NCBI GenBank assembly: GCA_009840005.1
Contig: VXOR01000076.1
Location: 23,209-87,208 of the forward strand
Source: Gemmatimonadota bacterium
Lineage (GTDB): Bacteria > Latescibacterota > UBA2968 > UBA8231
DNA length: 64,000 nucleotides
Direction of reading: 5' to 3'
Shown: piece after piece, positions 8,932 through 17,424 of the stretch
How positions within the stretch are numbered: the stretch's first letter is position 1
Layout of the letters: the number at the start of each line of letters is the position of its first letter
Translations under genes and position numbers: made by a program
The notes under the pieces: model-generated
The model's input: the letters and a program-made list of their open reading frames with translations, nothing else
Databases searched by the model: none
What the model was told of the DNA's origin: nothing

Positions 8932-9194
8932 GGACTTGATGGGTTCGAGTCGCTGGGATCAAAATCATAGACCTTTCCTTCTTTCACATCTTGCCGAACT
9001 TGCTTTACCATTTTGTCCAACCAAGCATGAGATTTCTTTGATCCCACTAGGGCATCCCATTCGGCTTCGTCCTTATCGTCCTCTAGACCCCAAGTATCAT
9101 CTACTACCGCTAGGAGGGCTTCCGCGATAGCGTCCTGCTCTTTTTCGCTCAGAGTTGAGATTTTGTCGAAAGCATTTTTGAGTTTGTTGGTCAT
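8928..9194 (-). CDS. Antitoxin partner of the RelE/ParE toxin
   Basis: An 88-aa acidic protein (ISTLSEKEQDAIAEALLAVV, many Asp and Glu, no transmembrane segment). Its size, charge and position directly before the toxin fit a small antitoxin. No ribbon-helix-helix or AbrB motif can be named with confidence. GAGGG lies 5 nt before the ATG. The C-terminal half (KQVRQDVKEGKVYDFDP) resembles the toxin-wrapping tail of such antitoxins. Confidence 0.65.
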   Translation of the reverse strand: MTNKLKNAFDKISTLSEKEQDAIAEALLAVVDDTWGLEDDKDEAEWDALVGSKKSHAWLDKMVKQVRQDVKEGKVYDFDPSDSNPSSP

Positions 9195-9259
9195 ATCAGC
9201 CCTCGTTAAGAATTATTCTATAAAAGCATACCTGAATAGCTTTTCTTCGTCAATCAGCC

Positions 9260-10048
9260 TCATCTTCCCTTCCATTGTGGTTTGCGTTTTTCGGCGAATG
9301 CCTGCGGTCCCTCAGCGTAGTCCTCGGACAGCCGCAGGCGGCGCACGGCCGTCAGGTCCTCCAGTTGGCACTGCGCTTGGGAGATGGGGGACTCGATGGT
9401 GTGGAGTGCTACCTGCTTGGCGGCTTGGACGGCGAGGGGACCGCACGCTAGGATCTCGGCGGCCCAGCGTTCGGCCGTGGCCATCACGGGTTCGTCGTCG
9501 GCTACTTCATTGACCAAGCCCATGGCTAGGGCTTCTTGCGCCGAGAATAGCTTGCCGGTCAGGAGCATGCCCATAGCCAAGTGGTAGGGGATGCGGCGCG
9601 GTAGTTTGAGCACGCCGCCGGCATCGGCTAGCAGACCGCGCCGGGCCTCGGGAAAACCAAAGCGGGCGCTGGCGGCCGCCACGATTAGGTCGCAGTGCAG
9701 CGCTAGTTCCAGACCGCCGCCGATGGCATAACCGTTGACTGCGGCGATGATCGGCTTGTAGCAGCGGTCGAGGATGTGGACCGGGGAGTGGATCGGGTTG
9801 CGGAGCTGATCGTCGTCTGTGTGTTCGACGCGGTATTTCAGATCCGTGCCAGCCGAGAAAGCGCGCTCGCCGGCACCGGTGAGAATGGCGACCCAGACTT
9901 GGTCGTCGGCGATGAAGTCGTCCCAAGCCCTAGTCAGCTCGGCGTGGGCCGGGGGATGCAGGGCGTTCATCACTTGCGGGCGATTCACCGTCACATAGGC
10001 GATGCGGCCCTTTTTCTCGTAGAGAATGTGTTCGAATGGCGGAGTCAT
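9260..10048 (-). CDS. Enoyl-CoA hydratase/isomerase family protein
   Basis: 262 aa, full length for the crotonase family. Oxyanion-hole segments are FSAGTDLKY and GYAIGGGLELAL. The acidic catalytic position lies in FGFPEARRGLLADAGG, followed by LTGKLFSAQEALAMGLVNEV. The family hydrates or isomerises acyl-CoA thioesters. The exact substrate is not readable, and GLLADAGG rather than a second catalytic Glu leaves open a decarboxylase or other crotonase activity. AAGGAG lies 5 nt before the ATG. It is transcribed alone, with no other beta-oxidation gene in the window. Confidence 0.82.
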   Translation of the reverse strand: MTPPFEHILYEKKGRIAYVTVNRPQVMNALHPPAHAELTRAWDDFIADDQVWVAILTGAGERAFSAGTDLKYRVEHTDDDQLRNPIHSPVHILDRCYKPIIAAVNGYAIGGGLELALHCDLIVAAASARFGFPEARRGLLADAGGVLKLPRRIPYHLAMGMLLTGKLFSAQEALAMGLVNEVADDEPVMATAERWAAEILACGPLAVQAAKQVALHTIESPISQAQCQLEDLTAVRRLRLSEDYAEGPQAFAEKRKPQWKGR

Positions 10049-10205
10049 ATGGTCTCCTTATTGGATGTTCTCTTTCACCTCCTTCCAGACTAGCGCTAAG
10101 CACTTCGCGGCGCAAGTGGGAGACGATCTACAGATCGATAAGTGATTGTAAATAGGAGTTGTGGTTGGGGATTTCTTGGTTAAAGTTAGAGTGGAGGTAC
10201 AAAAC

Positions 10206-11033
10206 ATGACGAGTAAATACGGCTATTCGGAAGAGGGTTTGAAGCACTATACCAGCTACCGGGCAAAGGGACCGATTGTGGTGGATGGATATCTCGATGA
10301 GGAATCGTGGCAACTGGTGCCCAAATCGCCGCGTTTCGAGGATTTGGAGGAACCGGGACGACCGGCTCTTTTCGACACTCGGGCTGCGGTGTTGTGGGAC
10401 GACGAGTACCTCTACGTGGGCTTCTGGCTGGAGGAACCGGATGTGCGAGCGACCTATACCGAGCGCGATTCCATGATCTGTGAGGAAAACGATGTGGAGG
10501 TTTTCATAGCTGGCGAGGACACCTATTACGAATTCGAGTTGAATGCCTTGGGCACCATCATGGAGCGGTTTTACGTGTGGCAGGATGCCTATATCGAAGC
10601 TGGGTACGCCGAGCTGCCTGAATTCGATCTGCTGGGCACTCGGCTGGTGGATACCCTCGGAGGACCGCAGTCGGGACACCGGCATCCGCGCGGGCGGCGC
10701 TGGGCCTTCCGCGAATGGGACATGCCGGGTTTGCAATGGGCGGTGCAGGTAGATGGCACCATCAATGATTCTAGGGATACCGACCGGGGCTGGACCGCGG
10801 AAATCGCCTTCCCTTGGCAGGGGTTGAAGCACTTGGCGGACGGGCGCTCGCTGCCAGCCCGGGAAGGGGATATATGGCGGATGGATTTTTCGCGTTTCCA
10901 GTGGATTGAGGAGGGCGGTACGCGGGTGTGTCCGGGGTGGGCTTGGACCAGTCATGGGACCTATGATTCGCACATCCCGGATCGCTTCAGTGTGATACAC
11001 TTTTCCGCAAAGGTGGTGGGTGAGGATGAATAA
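10206..11033 (+). CDS. CBM9-like carbohydrate-binding protein, copy 1
   Basis: 275 aa with the CBM9-like pattern common in secreted and cytosolic sugar proteins of FCB and planctomycete-type bacteria. It has VDGYLDEESWQ near the N-terminus, AAVLWDDEYLYVGFWLEEPDV, then DVEVFIAGEDTYYEFELNALG and WTAEIAFPWQGLKHL. There is no signal peptide. The ATG at 10206 follows GGAGG by 8 nt. The family binds sugar ends through two facing tryptophans; the ligand is not evident. The next gene is a paralogue starting 8 bp before this stop, so the two form a tandem duplicated pair translated together. Confidence 0.72.
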   Translation: MTSKYGYSEEGLKHYTSYRAKGPIVVDGYLDEESWQLVPKSPRFEDLEEPGRPALFDTRAAVLWDDEYLYVGFWLEEPDVRATYTERDSMICEENDVEVFIAGEDTYYEFELNALGTIMERFYVWQDAYIEAGYAELPEFDLLGTRLVDTLGGPQSGHRHPRGRRWAFREWDMPGLQWAVQVDGTINDSRDTDRGWTAEIAFPWQGLKHLADGRSLPAREGDIWRMDFSRFQWIEEGGTRVCPGWAWTSHGTYDSHIPDRFSVIHFSAKVVGEDE

Positions 11034-11828
11034 GACCGTGCGCTACATCTGCCATAGGACCGAAGACGCGATTGATGTGGACGGCCATCTGCGAGAGGAA
11101 GCATGGTCTCGGGTGCCGCGTTCTCCGCGCTTTGGGGATCACAGCGGACGGCGATCGCTTTTCGATACCCGGGCGGCCATGCTGTGGGACGAGCAGAATT
11201 TTTACGTGGGCTTCTGGCTGGAAGATCGCGATGTGTGTGGTACGGAGGGGGAGGATCCGCTGTCAGTCCGGCAGGACAGCAACGCCGGGGTGCTCCTCGT
11301 CGGTCGAGGAGTGTATTACGAACTGGCGGTCAATCCGCTGGGTGCGACCTCGGAGATGTTCCACATCTGGAAGGATGCCTATCAGCGCGGCGGTCGCTAC
11401 GACGTGCCGGAGTTCGATCTGGCGGTGCATCGGCCCGAAGTCCGGGGCGGGGGATCGAATTCCGATTATCGCGCCATGCGCTGGGCTTTTTCGCACTGGC
11501 GCTTTCCCGGATTACAGGTCGGGGGGTGCAGGTCGAGGGCACTCTGAACAAACGGGATGATATCGACGGGGGCTGGAGCGTGGAACTGGCGTTCCCTTGG
11601 GAGGGGTTGAAAAGGCTGGCGGACGCGCAAAGCCTGCTCCCGGCCGCTGGCGATGTATGGCGGGTTGGACTGGTGCGGCGTCAGATCGTCGATCAGCGCG
11701 CCAGTCGGCGGCAGGTTTTATGGACTTGGCAGCCCCTTGTCGAAAGCAATATGCACGTGCCTGAGACTCATCTCGAGGTGGAATTTTCCCGCGTGCCGCC
11801 GGGCGCGTCTTCCGCGAATTCGGCATAG
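11026..11828 (+). pseudogene. CBM9-like protein, copy 2, frameshifted
   Basis: A paralogue of the preceding gene read in two frames. Frame one runs from ATG 11026 to a stop at 11547 (DVDGHLREEAWSRVPRSPRF, then AAMLWDEQNFYVGFWLEDRD). The homology then continues in another frame from about 11520 to 11828 (GVQVEGTLNKRDD, WSVELAFPWEGLKRLADAQS). The switch falls at a run of six G near 11523-11528; the intact copy reads GLQWAVQVDGT at this point. One base added or removed there restores a protein of about 266 aa. Either a recent pseudogene or an assembly error. The start overlaps the end of copy 1. Confidence 0.75.
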
Positions 11829-11855
11829 CTGTTCAGCGATCTCGTGAATTGTCCT

Positions 11856-12494
11856 TCAAGAGAAAACACAGATCGGCCAGTTCTTCTTGCGAGCTAGACG
11901 CGCTAACCGGATGTCTGGATTGACCACGACGGGACGAGCGACCTCCGCTAGCAAGAAGCGATCGTCGAAGGCGTTTCCGTAGGCCGTGGATTCGCGCAGG
12001 TCGAATTCGCATACACGCGCTACTTGGTCCGCTTGGCGGATCTTTTCACGCCCGGATACGCGCGGGCTGTCCAAGTCGCCCGTCAAGCGTCCCTGCTTGC
12101 AGGCTAGCGTGGTTCCAACGACGAAATCCAGATCGAGAAGATCTTTCAGGGGTGCGATCAGGATCTCCGGCGCTCCCGACACGATGCCGAGACAATCTCC
12201 AGCGGTGCGATGGGCGGCAATCAGACGCTGGGCCTGATCTGGGATATGACGAGTTAGTTGCTGTTGACAGAAGGTTTCTGTCGTTTCCGCGAGTAGATCC
12301 ATCTCGACGCCGCTGAAGTAGGTCTTGTTGGATTGGATGCCGCGGGTAGGGATACGGACGACCCAAGACAGGAACGTGCGAATCGCCGCTGGGGCGGTCT
12401 GCTTGCCGGTCTGTAGCGCGAAGCGGATGAATTCCCTTTCGGCGCTGGTACCGGGCAGCAGCGTCCCGTCTAGATCGAATATCGCGGCTTTCAC
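11856..12494 (-). CDS. HAD-IB family phosphatase
   Basis: 212 aa from GTG at 12494. HAD motif I is FDLDGTLLPG near the N-terminus, motif II is IVSGAPEIL, and motif III/IV are the Lys of REKIRQAD and YGNAFDDRFLL. This is the phosphoserine-phosphatase/PgpC-like branch. It lies 8 bp after the CDP-alcohol phosphatidyltransferase gene on the same strand. It could therefore be the phosphatidylglycerophosphate phosphatase completing phosphatidylglycerol synthesis, an inference from pairing. An open frame extends upstream of the GTG but overlaps the previous gene and lacks family residues. Confidence 0.72.
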   Translation of the reverse strand: MKAAIFDLDGTLLPGTSAEREFIRFALQTGKQTAPAAIRTFLSWVVRIPTRGIQSNKTYFSGVEMDLLAETTETFCQQQLTRHIPDQAQRLIAAHRTAGDCLGIVSGAPEILIAPLKDLLDLDFVVGTTLACKQGRLTGDLDSPRVSGREKIRQADQVARVCEFDLRESTAYGNAFDDRFLLAEVARPVVVNPDIRLARLARKKNWPICVFS

Positions 12495-12502
12495 GGTGCT
12501 GG

Positions 12503-13150
12503 CTAATCGCGCAACAAGCCGGGAAACATTTTGCGGAACAGAACGTCTTGGCTGTCCCATATTACCGGGACGCCCCGCACGATGCACATCACCACCGTCA
12601 ACCAGACGATGGCTTCTCCGACCAACATCAGCAACTTCGTAGATACGCCGATTGACCAGCCATACTCGGCTTGGCCGGACTGAATCAGCAGCACAGCGCC
12701 CAGATAGACAAACACGACCGCCTTGGTGAAGCCGTAGAGCGCCCGACTGAAGCGGGAGCTCACGAGTGCCTTTGCCCAGCGGCTGCGCATCATCGTCTTA
12801 TTGCCGAAGGCGGTTTGGCCCGCATCTATAAAGGCGAGCGTCCGCAGCCAGTCGATGAGAAAACTGCGGGCGACGACGATGGCCGCAGCCCAGAAGCTGG
12901 CCATGCCGATCGAGGCAAAATAGACCCAGAACACGTTCTCGACGATGCGATCCCCGGCGATGTCGAACATTGCGCCTAGATCGGATTCGATGCCGAGGCG
13001 GCGGGCGATGATACCGTCGAGAGCGTCCATGTAGAGGGTGGCGATGGTCAGCAAAACCGCTATACCGCAGGCGACGGTGTTGACTTTGTACAACCCAATT
13101 ACTAGGAACACTAGGAATATTCGGATTAACGTCACGAGATTCGCTTGCAT
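12503..13150 (-). CDS. CDP-alcohol phosphatidyltransferase (PgsA-like)
   Basis: A 215-aa integral membrane protein with about six hydrophobic helices. The complete family signature D-x2-DG-x2-AR-x8-G-x3-D-x3-D is present as DALDGIIARRLGIESDLG followed by AMFDIAGD; its aspartates bind the metals and the CDP-diacylglycerol. It transfers a phosphatidyl group to an alcohol, most often glycerol-3-phosphate. GGGAGG lies 5 nt before the ATG. It heads a two-gene operon with a HAD phosphatase. The acceptor alcohol cannot be read, so PgsA is only one possibility. Confidence 0.85.
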   Translation of the reverse strand: MQANLVTLIRIFLVFLVIGLYKVNTVACGIAVLLTIATLYMDALDGIIARRLGIESDLGAMFDIAGDRIVENVFWVYFASIGMASFWAAAIVVARSFLIDWLRTLAFIDAGQTAFGNKTMMRSRWAKALVSSRFSRALYGFTKAVVFVYLGAVLLIQSGQAEYGWSIGVSTKLLMLVGEAIVWLTVVMCIVRGVPVIWDSQDVLFRKMFPGLLRD

Positions 13151-13236
13151 GTTTACCTCCCGCGAAATGCAAGAATATCGGCTGGCGATAGGATATCATT
13201 AATATCATTATAAGTTACGTTACGCACAGGCTCCTA

Positions 13237-13330
13237 GGTATGGGATGCTTCGACTCCGCTTCGCTCCGCTCAGCATGACAAGGAGGAACGCCGCCGCTGT
13301 CATGCTGAGCGAAGCGAAGCATCCCATACC
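13237..13330. repeat. Long imperfect inverted repeat, REP/MITE-like copy A
   Basis: The left arm GGTATGGGATGCTTCG (13237-13252) is repeated in reverse complement at 13315-13330. The inner arms 13261-13280 and 13298-13317 also pair, with one mismatch, so the RNA or single strand would fold into a long hairpin. The core CCTAGGTATGGGATGCTTCG (13233-13252) recurs at 28708-28727. The left flank TTACGTTACGCAC resembles the end of that second copy. It lies between the phosphatidyltransferase gene and the IS element. Confidence 0.75.
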
Positions 13331-13360
13331 GCTCTACTGGCGTATACTTAAATATGGAAC

Positions 13361-14405
13361 GTGATGTGTGACTTTTTTTCGTCGATGGCGATCCCTCGCC
13401 TATCTTATTTGTGCACTCAAACAGATAGGGCTTATCTCGGAGGGATCACCATCATGTATAAGATAGAAGAATTTGTCATTGCCATCTATTGCCTGATTGA
13501 GGACGAGTTGTATCCGGCGTTCTTAAAGCAACATGGGCTACCGCGTCGGGCGGGGTTTCCTCCGACGTTAAGCGACCGCGAATGCCTGACGGTCGAGTCG
13601 GTCGGTCAGTATTTGGGCTATACCAGCCAAAAACAACTCTACGCGCAGATGCACGACCGCTTTGGGGCTTGGTTTCCAGCCCTGCGCGACCGGAGTGCCT
13701 TCCCCCGCCAGTGTGCCAACCTCTGGCAGGTCAAATCCTTTATGCATCACCACCTCGTCGAGCGGTTGGGCGGCTTGCAGGCGGACTGCCAAATCATAGA
13801 TACGCTGCCGCTGCCCATCTGCCATCGGGCGCGTCGGTTCCAACGGCGCATTTTCCGGACGGAGTCCGTCGGCGGGTTTCCAGCCCCAACGTTGGGCTAT
13901 TGTGCGGCCAAAGACGAATACTACTTTGGCTTTAAAGGCGGCCTACGCATCACCGACTATGGCCTGATTGTCCACGCGCCCCTGCTGGCCGCCCAAGGCC
14001 ATGACAGCCCCTGTCGGGACGCCCTGTTAGCCGGTCTCCAGGCCCCTACACAGGTCATCGGCGATGCGGCCTTTTTAGCCTTGGAGCGACAACAGGAACT
14101 CCAACAGCACCACATCCACCTGCTACCCCCCCCTCAAACGCAATATGCAGCCTACCGACCCGCGAAAACCCTTTGTCGCGCCCCAATGGGCATCCCGAAT
14201 CCGACGCCGCATCGAAACCATCTATGCGCAATTAGTCCAACGCTTCCACGTGCAAACCATGAAAGTGCGCGACGCATGGCATTTGCAGAGCCTATGGACG
14301 ACCAAGATACTCACCCATACCATCTGCGTAGGACTCAATATACGACTCAAACGACAACCGCTGGACTTCGACGGACTCGTACAGATGTAAAAAGTCACAC
14401 ATCAC
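13361..14405 (+). mobile_element. IS982-family insertion sequence, 1,045 bp
   Basis: Bounded by perfect 17-bp terminal inverted repeats: GTGATGTGTGACTTTTT at 13361-13377 and its reverse complement at 14389-14405. Length and single DDE transposase fit the IS982 family. I see no matching target duplication at the outer edges. The right end directly abuts the middle of a thioredoxin-fold coding frame, so that gene was cut by this insertion or by an IS-mediated deletion. Confidence 0.82.
13454..14390 (+). pseudogene. IS982-family DDE transposase, frameshifted
   Basis: ATG at 13454 follows GGAGGG. The first frame carries the IS982 pattern: SDRECLTVESVGQYLGY, then IIDTLPLPICHRARRFQRR with the first catalytic Asp, and VIGDAAFLA with the second. 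It runs out of frame after an eight-C run at about 14127-14134. The family C-terminus resumes in another frame (RIRRRIETIYAQLVQRFHV with the catalytic Glu, then LTHTICVGLNIRLKRQ) and stops at 14390 inside the right terminal repeat. A slip in the C8 run restores a full protein of about 311 aa. IS982 transposases normally use one frame, so this looks like inactivation or a sequencing slip. Confidence 0.8.
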
Positions 14406-14585
14406 TTGTACCCGGTGTTGATCGACTCGGCTAGCGCAGTCTCACAGGCGTACAAAACCCCCGGGGTGCCTACGGTGTATCAGATCAATGCCGAGGGGAA
14501 TGTGGTGGACTTGGTGGTGGGGTGGCCGCCGGCTTGGGAGTTTGTGCGGGATTTTGGTCGAGCCCAGCCGAGCGAAGGCTCTTGA
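14406..14585 (+). pseudogene. Thioredoxin-fold (redoxin/TlpA-type) C-terminal fragment
   Basis: The frame entering from the IS edge reads VLIDSASAVSQAYKTPGVPT, then VYQINAEGNVVD and VVGWPPAWEFVRDF, ending at TGA 14583-14585. The cis-proline segment PGVPTVY followed by a DxxG-type turn is the hallmark of thioredoxin-like and peroxiredoxin-like C-termini. The part with the CxxC would lie to the left but is replaced by the IS. No matching N-terminal part is found on the other side of the element, so the insertion came with a deletion or the gene was already truncated. Confidence 0.65.
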
Positions 14586-14715
14586 GGTAGTTAGCTCAAT
14601 GACCCCTATGGCCCAGAAAGGAGGTGCTATCACGTGTTCGCAGGTTTTTCATTCCAAGTCAGCAGCCCTAACGGTTTGCTGATCCCTTTCCGACCCTTTC
14701 GAGGAGGAATGACGT

Positions 14716-15054
14716 ATGCAGTCCTTAACGTTTGTTTTCGAGGCGACGCTGCTGGCCCCCCTAGTGGAGTTCGCCACGTCGACCAGCGGCCACGTGGAGC
14801 CGCGTCAGGGCTTGGCCTTGGGGTGGCTGGGTAGCGTGGTGGCGGGATTGGCGGTGGTGTTTGGTACCGCCGACCGGGCGCAGGCCATGCCCTGCTACGG
14901 AATTCCCGAAGGAGGCGATAGATGGGAGACCGATTGTGACAGCCCATGCGCTTACGACGGACACGGGCAGGCTAGGAAGTGGTACGATGTAAAGACCTCG
15001 CACACTGCCTTTGGTTGCACCGAAACAGCTTGGGTGTGCGGGTCTAACTGCTGA
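14716..15054 (+). CDS. Small exported cysteine-rich protein, unknown function
   Basis: 112 aa, start ATG 14716 with GAGGAGG 8 nt upstream. Residues about 30-57 form a hydrophobic stretch ending in AQA, like a long-leader signal peptide. The mature part of about 55 residues begins MPCYGIPEGG and holds six cysteines in the pattern C-x14-C-x3-C-x22-C-x6-C-x3-C. No known family is recognised. Six paired cysteines suggest a disulfide-stabilised secreted peptide or a modified-peptide precursor. A second frame starting with GTG at 14634 behind AAGGAGG (66 codons) overlaps its beginning and could be a leader peptide. A strong hairpin follows the stop. Confidence 0.55.
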   Translation: MQSLTFVFEATLLAPLVEFATSTSGHVEPRQGLALGWLGSVVAGLAVVFGTADRAQAMPCYGIPEGGDRWETDCDSPCAYDGHGQARKWYDVKTSHTAFGCTETAWVCGSNC

Positions 15055-15062
15055 GACATATC

Positions 15063-15099
15063 GCCACTGTGGCACTTTAGGGTCGGGTGCCACAGTGGC
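15063..15099 (+). terminator. 13-bp perfect hairpin after the cysteine-rich gene
   Basis: GCCACTGTGGCAC pairs perfectly with GTGCCACAGTGGC around an 11-nt loop, starting 8 nt after the stop. Only a weak T-rich tail (TGGTTGTCTTATGTTT) follows, so it may act as a weak terminator or an mRNA-stabilising hairpin. Confidence 0.55.
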
Positions 15100-15192
15100 T
15101 GGTTGTCTTATGTTTCACTGCGTTTGTCGGATCCTCAGAAATGGGGTTTTGATCTGGCTGAAATACACGGTCACAAATTCTGGAGGTGCATT

Positions 15193-17403
15193 ATGCGCTG
15201 CTTGCTCATTACAATTGGCATATTGGCAACTCCACTTGGAGCCTTGGCTTTAACGTGGGATTTCGGCGAGGGCACCACGTGGGGCTGGACCGCCCAAGAG
15301 AGCTTCTTAGGCAATAACAGTGACGTTACTCCCACCACGGTGTACAGTGAAGTCGAAGACGGCGTCTGGCGCATTACACCCGTGCCGGGCGCACAATACC
15401 CGGCCATTAACTTGCTCTCGCCGCTGATTGGAGAAGACTCGGCCTTGTTCGACCGGATCACCCTCCGACTGCGCATCATCCACGATCGCCCCACTGGGGG
15501 GGACCTCCTGATGGACTGGTCCAATGTCGAGTCCCGACGCCGCAAGAACGCAGCGGGTTACAGAGAAATAGGTGGCAGATTGGGGTTTAGTACGGGCCGT
15601 TATCAACTCTATCCCACCGAATGGGAAAACATCACGATAGATATACGCGCCTTGGAAGCCGCGGCGGCAGCGAATCTAAACAAGGGGTTTGGGGAGATAA
15701 CGGAGATCGTCTGGCAGGACACTCTCTTCCACTTCCTACTACACCTAAACTTAAATTCCTACGCGCAGAGCCCGGCCGACCATCCTGAGTTTTTAGAGGT
15801 GGACTGGATTCAACTGACAGGAGCCGAAGAGCTGCTGTTAGGGGAATTGCCGCCCCGGAAGACCGCCGGGGAGGCTGGACCGCCCGGGGCGTTATTTGCT
15901 GAACCGCGTTTTTCTGTGCTGGGCCCAGGTATCGGTGGCGCAGAATCGCAAGGTACTTTGGGCGATGTAGATGGCGATGGCGATGCCGATCTGGTAGTAG
16001 TCTGGACATACTATACGTTCGTCTGGGTGACCGAAAATACGGTTGAGACGACGACCCATGCGGGCTGGACGATCGCGGCCAGCGACGGTTTGGGCGGCTT
16101 GGTTCCCACCCGAGAAGTGCGCCGCCCAAGACAAGACGACTTCGCGCCCATCTTAGGGATTGCGGGGGGGGACTTCGACGGAGATGGGCTGCTTGATCTG
16201 GCCTTTAGGGAAGGATTGAACCTTGAATTGTGGCACAACCGGGGCGAGCATGGCTTTGAAACCATCCTCCAGCTATCCGACGTCAATTTCCGTGGCTTAG
16301 CCGATGGTGACGGTGATGGTGATGTGGACCTGTTGATCATGGAGTACGACAACCTACGGGGAGACTACGTATGGTCCGAAGTGATTATGTGGCTCAATGA
16401 CGGCGTGGGAGGGTTTAGGCATAGCGATCAGTTCGTCCTCGACACCGAAGAGGAACTCGCGCCTTTCCTACTGGTAGGGCAACCGTTGGGCGAGGCTGTG
16501 CGCCTGTTGTGGAACCGACCCTGCTACAAGCCGGTGGGGCCTTGGCGACTGACCCAGCCGTGGGCAGCCAGCGATCAGTCTCCGCTGTTTTTTGACGCCG
16601 AGGTCAATCCCTGTGACCTGCATCTACTCGCCGACCTAAATGGGGATGGGGCGGTGGAGTTGGTCGGGATACCCGAGCGGAATCTATACTTCGACTTTTA
16701 TGCTGGCTCTACCTACCACGGTTTGTCACTGTGGCGGGTGGACGCCTTGGGTGGGGTGAAACGCCATGACCTGCTCGGCCCAGAGGTGCTCGTGCCAGCT
16801 CCGTATGAGGCTAGGACCATTGCCAGCGACCTGACCGGCGATGGCCTGCTGGACTTGGCTGTGGTTGATGTCAACCCGGCGACCGGGTCGGCGCTGGTGG
16901 TTCTGGTCGGCCAGCGCGATGGGGTGCCGGTGGTTGAAGGGCGCTACCCGCTGCCGGGCGTGGGCGACGAGGTGCTTGCGGGTGATGTCAATGGCGATGG
17001 GGCGACCGATCTGGTGGTGCTGGGGCGGAGTATGGAAGGGGGCGACGGCGGGGCCTTCGTCTTTCTCAACCAGGGTGTTCCAGCAGCTACCGCTATCGCG
17101 GCCGAGACGACGAGCACACCTACGGCCTTTGCCCTTGGTGCCAACTATCCCAATCCATTCAATCCGGCTACGACCATTCTCGTATCGGTGGCGGCGGATG
17201 CTGGCGACGTGGATTTGATCATCTACAACGTCTTGGGGCAGCCGGTGCGTCAGGTATGGAATGGTCCGTTGGCGGCGGGCGAGCACCGACTAACTTGGGA
17301 TGGCCGGGATGGGCAGGGGCAATCCGTCGCTGCTGGGGTCTATTTGTATCGGTTGCAGGCGGGCGATCAGACGCGCCTCAGAAAGATGGTCAAACTTGAA
17401 TAG
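15193..17403 (+). CDS. Secreted FG-GAP/VCBS repeat protein with C-terminal sorting domain
   Basis: 736 aa from ATG 15193 behind GGAGGT. A signal peptide (MRCLLITIGILATPLGALA) leads into a lectin-like beta domain (TWDFGEGTTWGW). FG-GAP repeats with calcium-loop motifs follow: DVDGDGDADLVVV, DFDGDGLLDLAF, DGDGDGDVDLLI, DLNGDGAVELVG and DVNGDGATDLVVL, the mark of seven-bladed propellers. The C-terminus is the FlgD-Ig/type-IX-like module: NYPNPFNPATTI, IYNVLGQPVR, GVYLYRLQAGD, ending KMVKLE. It is expected at the cell surface, possibly as an adhesin or polysaccharide-binding protein. Part of its 3' region is copied, in degenerate form, about 1 kb downstream. Confidence 0.85.
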   Translation: MRCLLITIGILATPLGALALTWDFGEGTTWGWTAQESFLGNNSDVTPTTVYSEVEDGVWRITPVPGAQYPAINLLSPLIGEDSALFDRITLRLRIIHDRPTGGDLLMDWSNVESRRRKNAAGYREIGGRLGFSTGRYQLYPTEWENITIDIRALEAAAAANLNKGFGEITEIVWQDTLFHFLLHLNLNSYAQSPADHPEFLEVDWIQLTGAEELLLGELPPRKTAGEAGPPGALFAEPRFSVLGPGIGGAESQGTLGDVDGDGDADLVVVWTYYTFVWVTENTVETTTHAGWTIAASDGLGGLVPTREVRRPRQDDFAPILGIAGGDFDGDGLLDLAFREGLNLELWHNRGEHGFETILQLSDVNFRGLADGDGDGDVDLLIMEYDNLRGDYVWSEVIMWLNDGVGGFRHSDQFVLDTEEELAPFLLVGQPLGEAVRLLWNRPCYKPVGPWRLTQPWAASDQSPLFFDAEVNPCDLHLLADLNGDGAVELVGIPERNLYFDFYAGSTYHGLSLWRVDALGGVKRHDLLGPEVLVPAPYEARTIASDLTGDGLLDLAVVDVNPATGSALVVLVGQRDGVPVVEGRYPLPGVGDEVLAGDVNGDGATDLVVLGRSMEGGDGGAFVFLNQGVPAATAIAAETTSTPTAFALGANYPNPFNPATTILVSVAADAGDVDLIIYNVLGQPVRQVWNGPLAAGEHRLTWDGRDGQGQSVAAGVYLYRLQAGDQTRLRKMVKLE

Positions 17404-17424
17404 ACGCACGAACGGAGAGCAGAC

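Noticed and set aside
9260..9513. Open frame on the + strand over the toxin-antitoxin/hydratase junction
   Set aside because: It is antisense to the conserved C-terminus of the enoyl-CoA hydratase and has low-complexity Arg/Pro content.
14127..14134. Programmed frameshift in the transposase
   Set aside because: IS982-family transposases are normally made from one frame, and no stimulatory structure is apparent, so decay or a sequencing slip is likelier.
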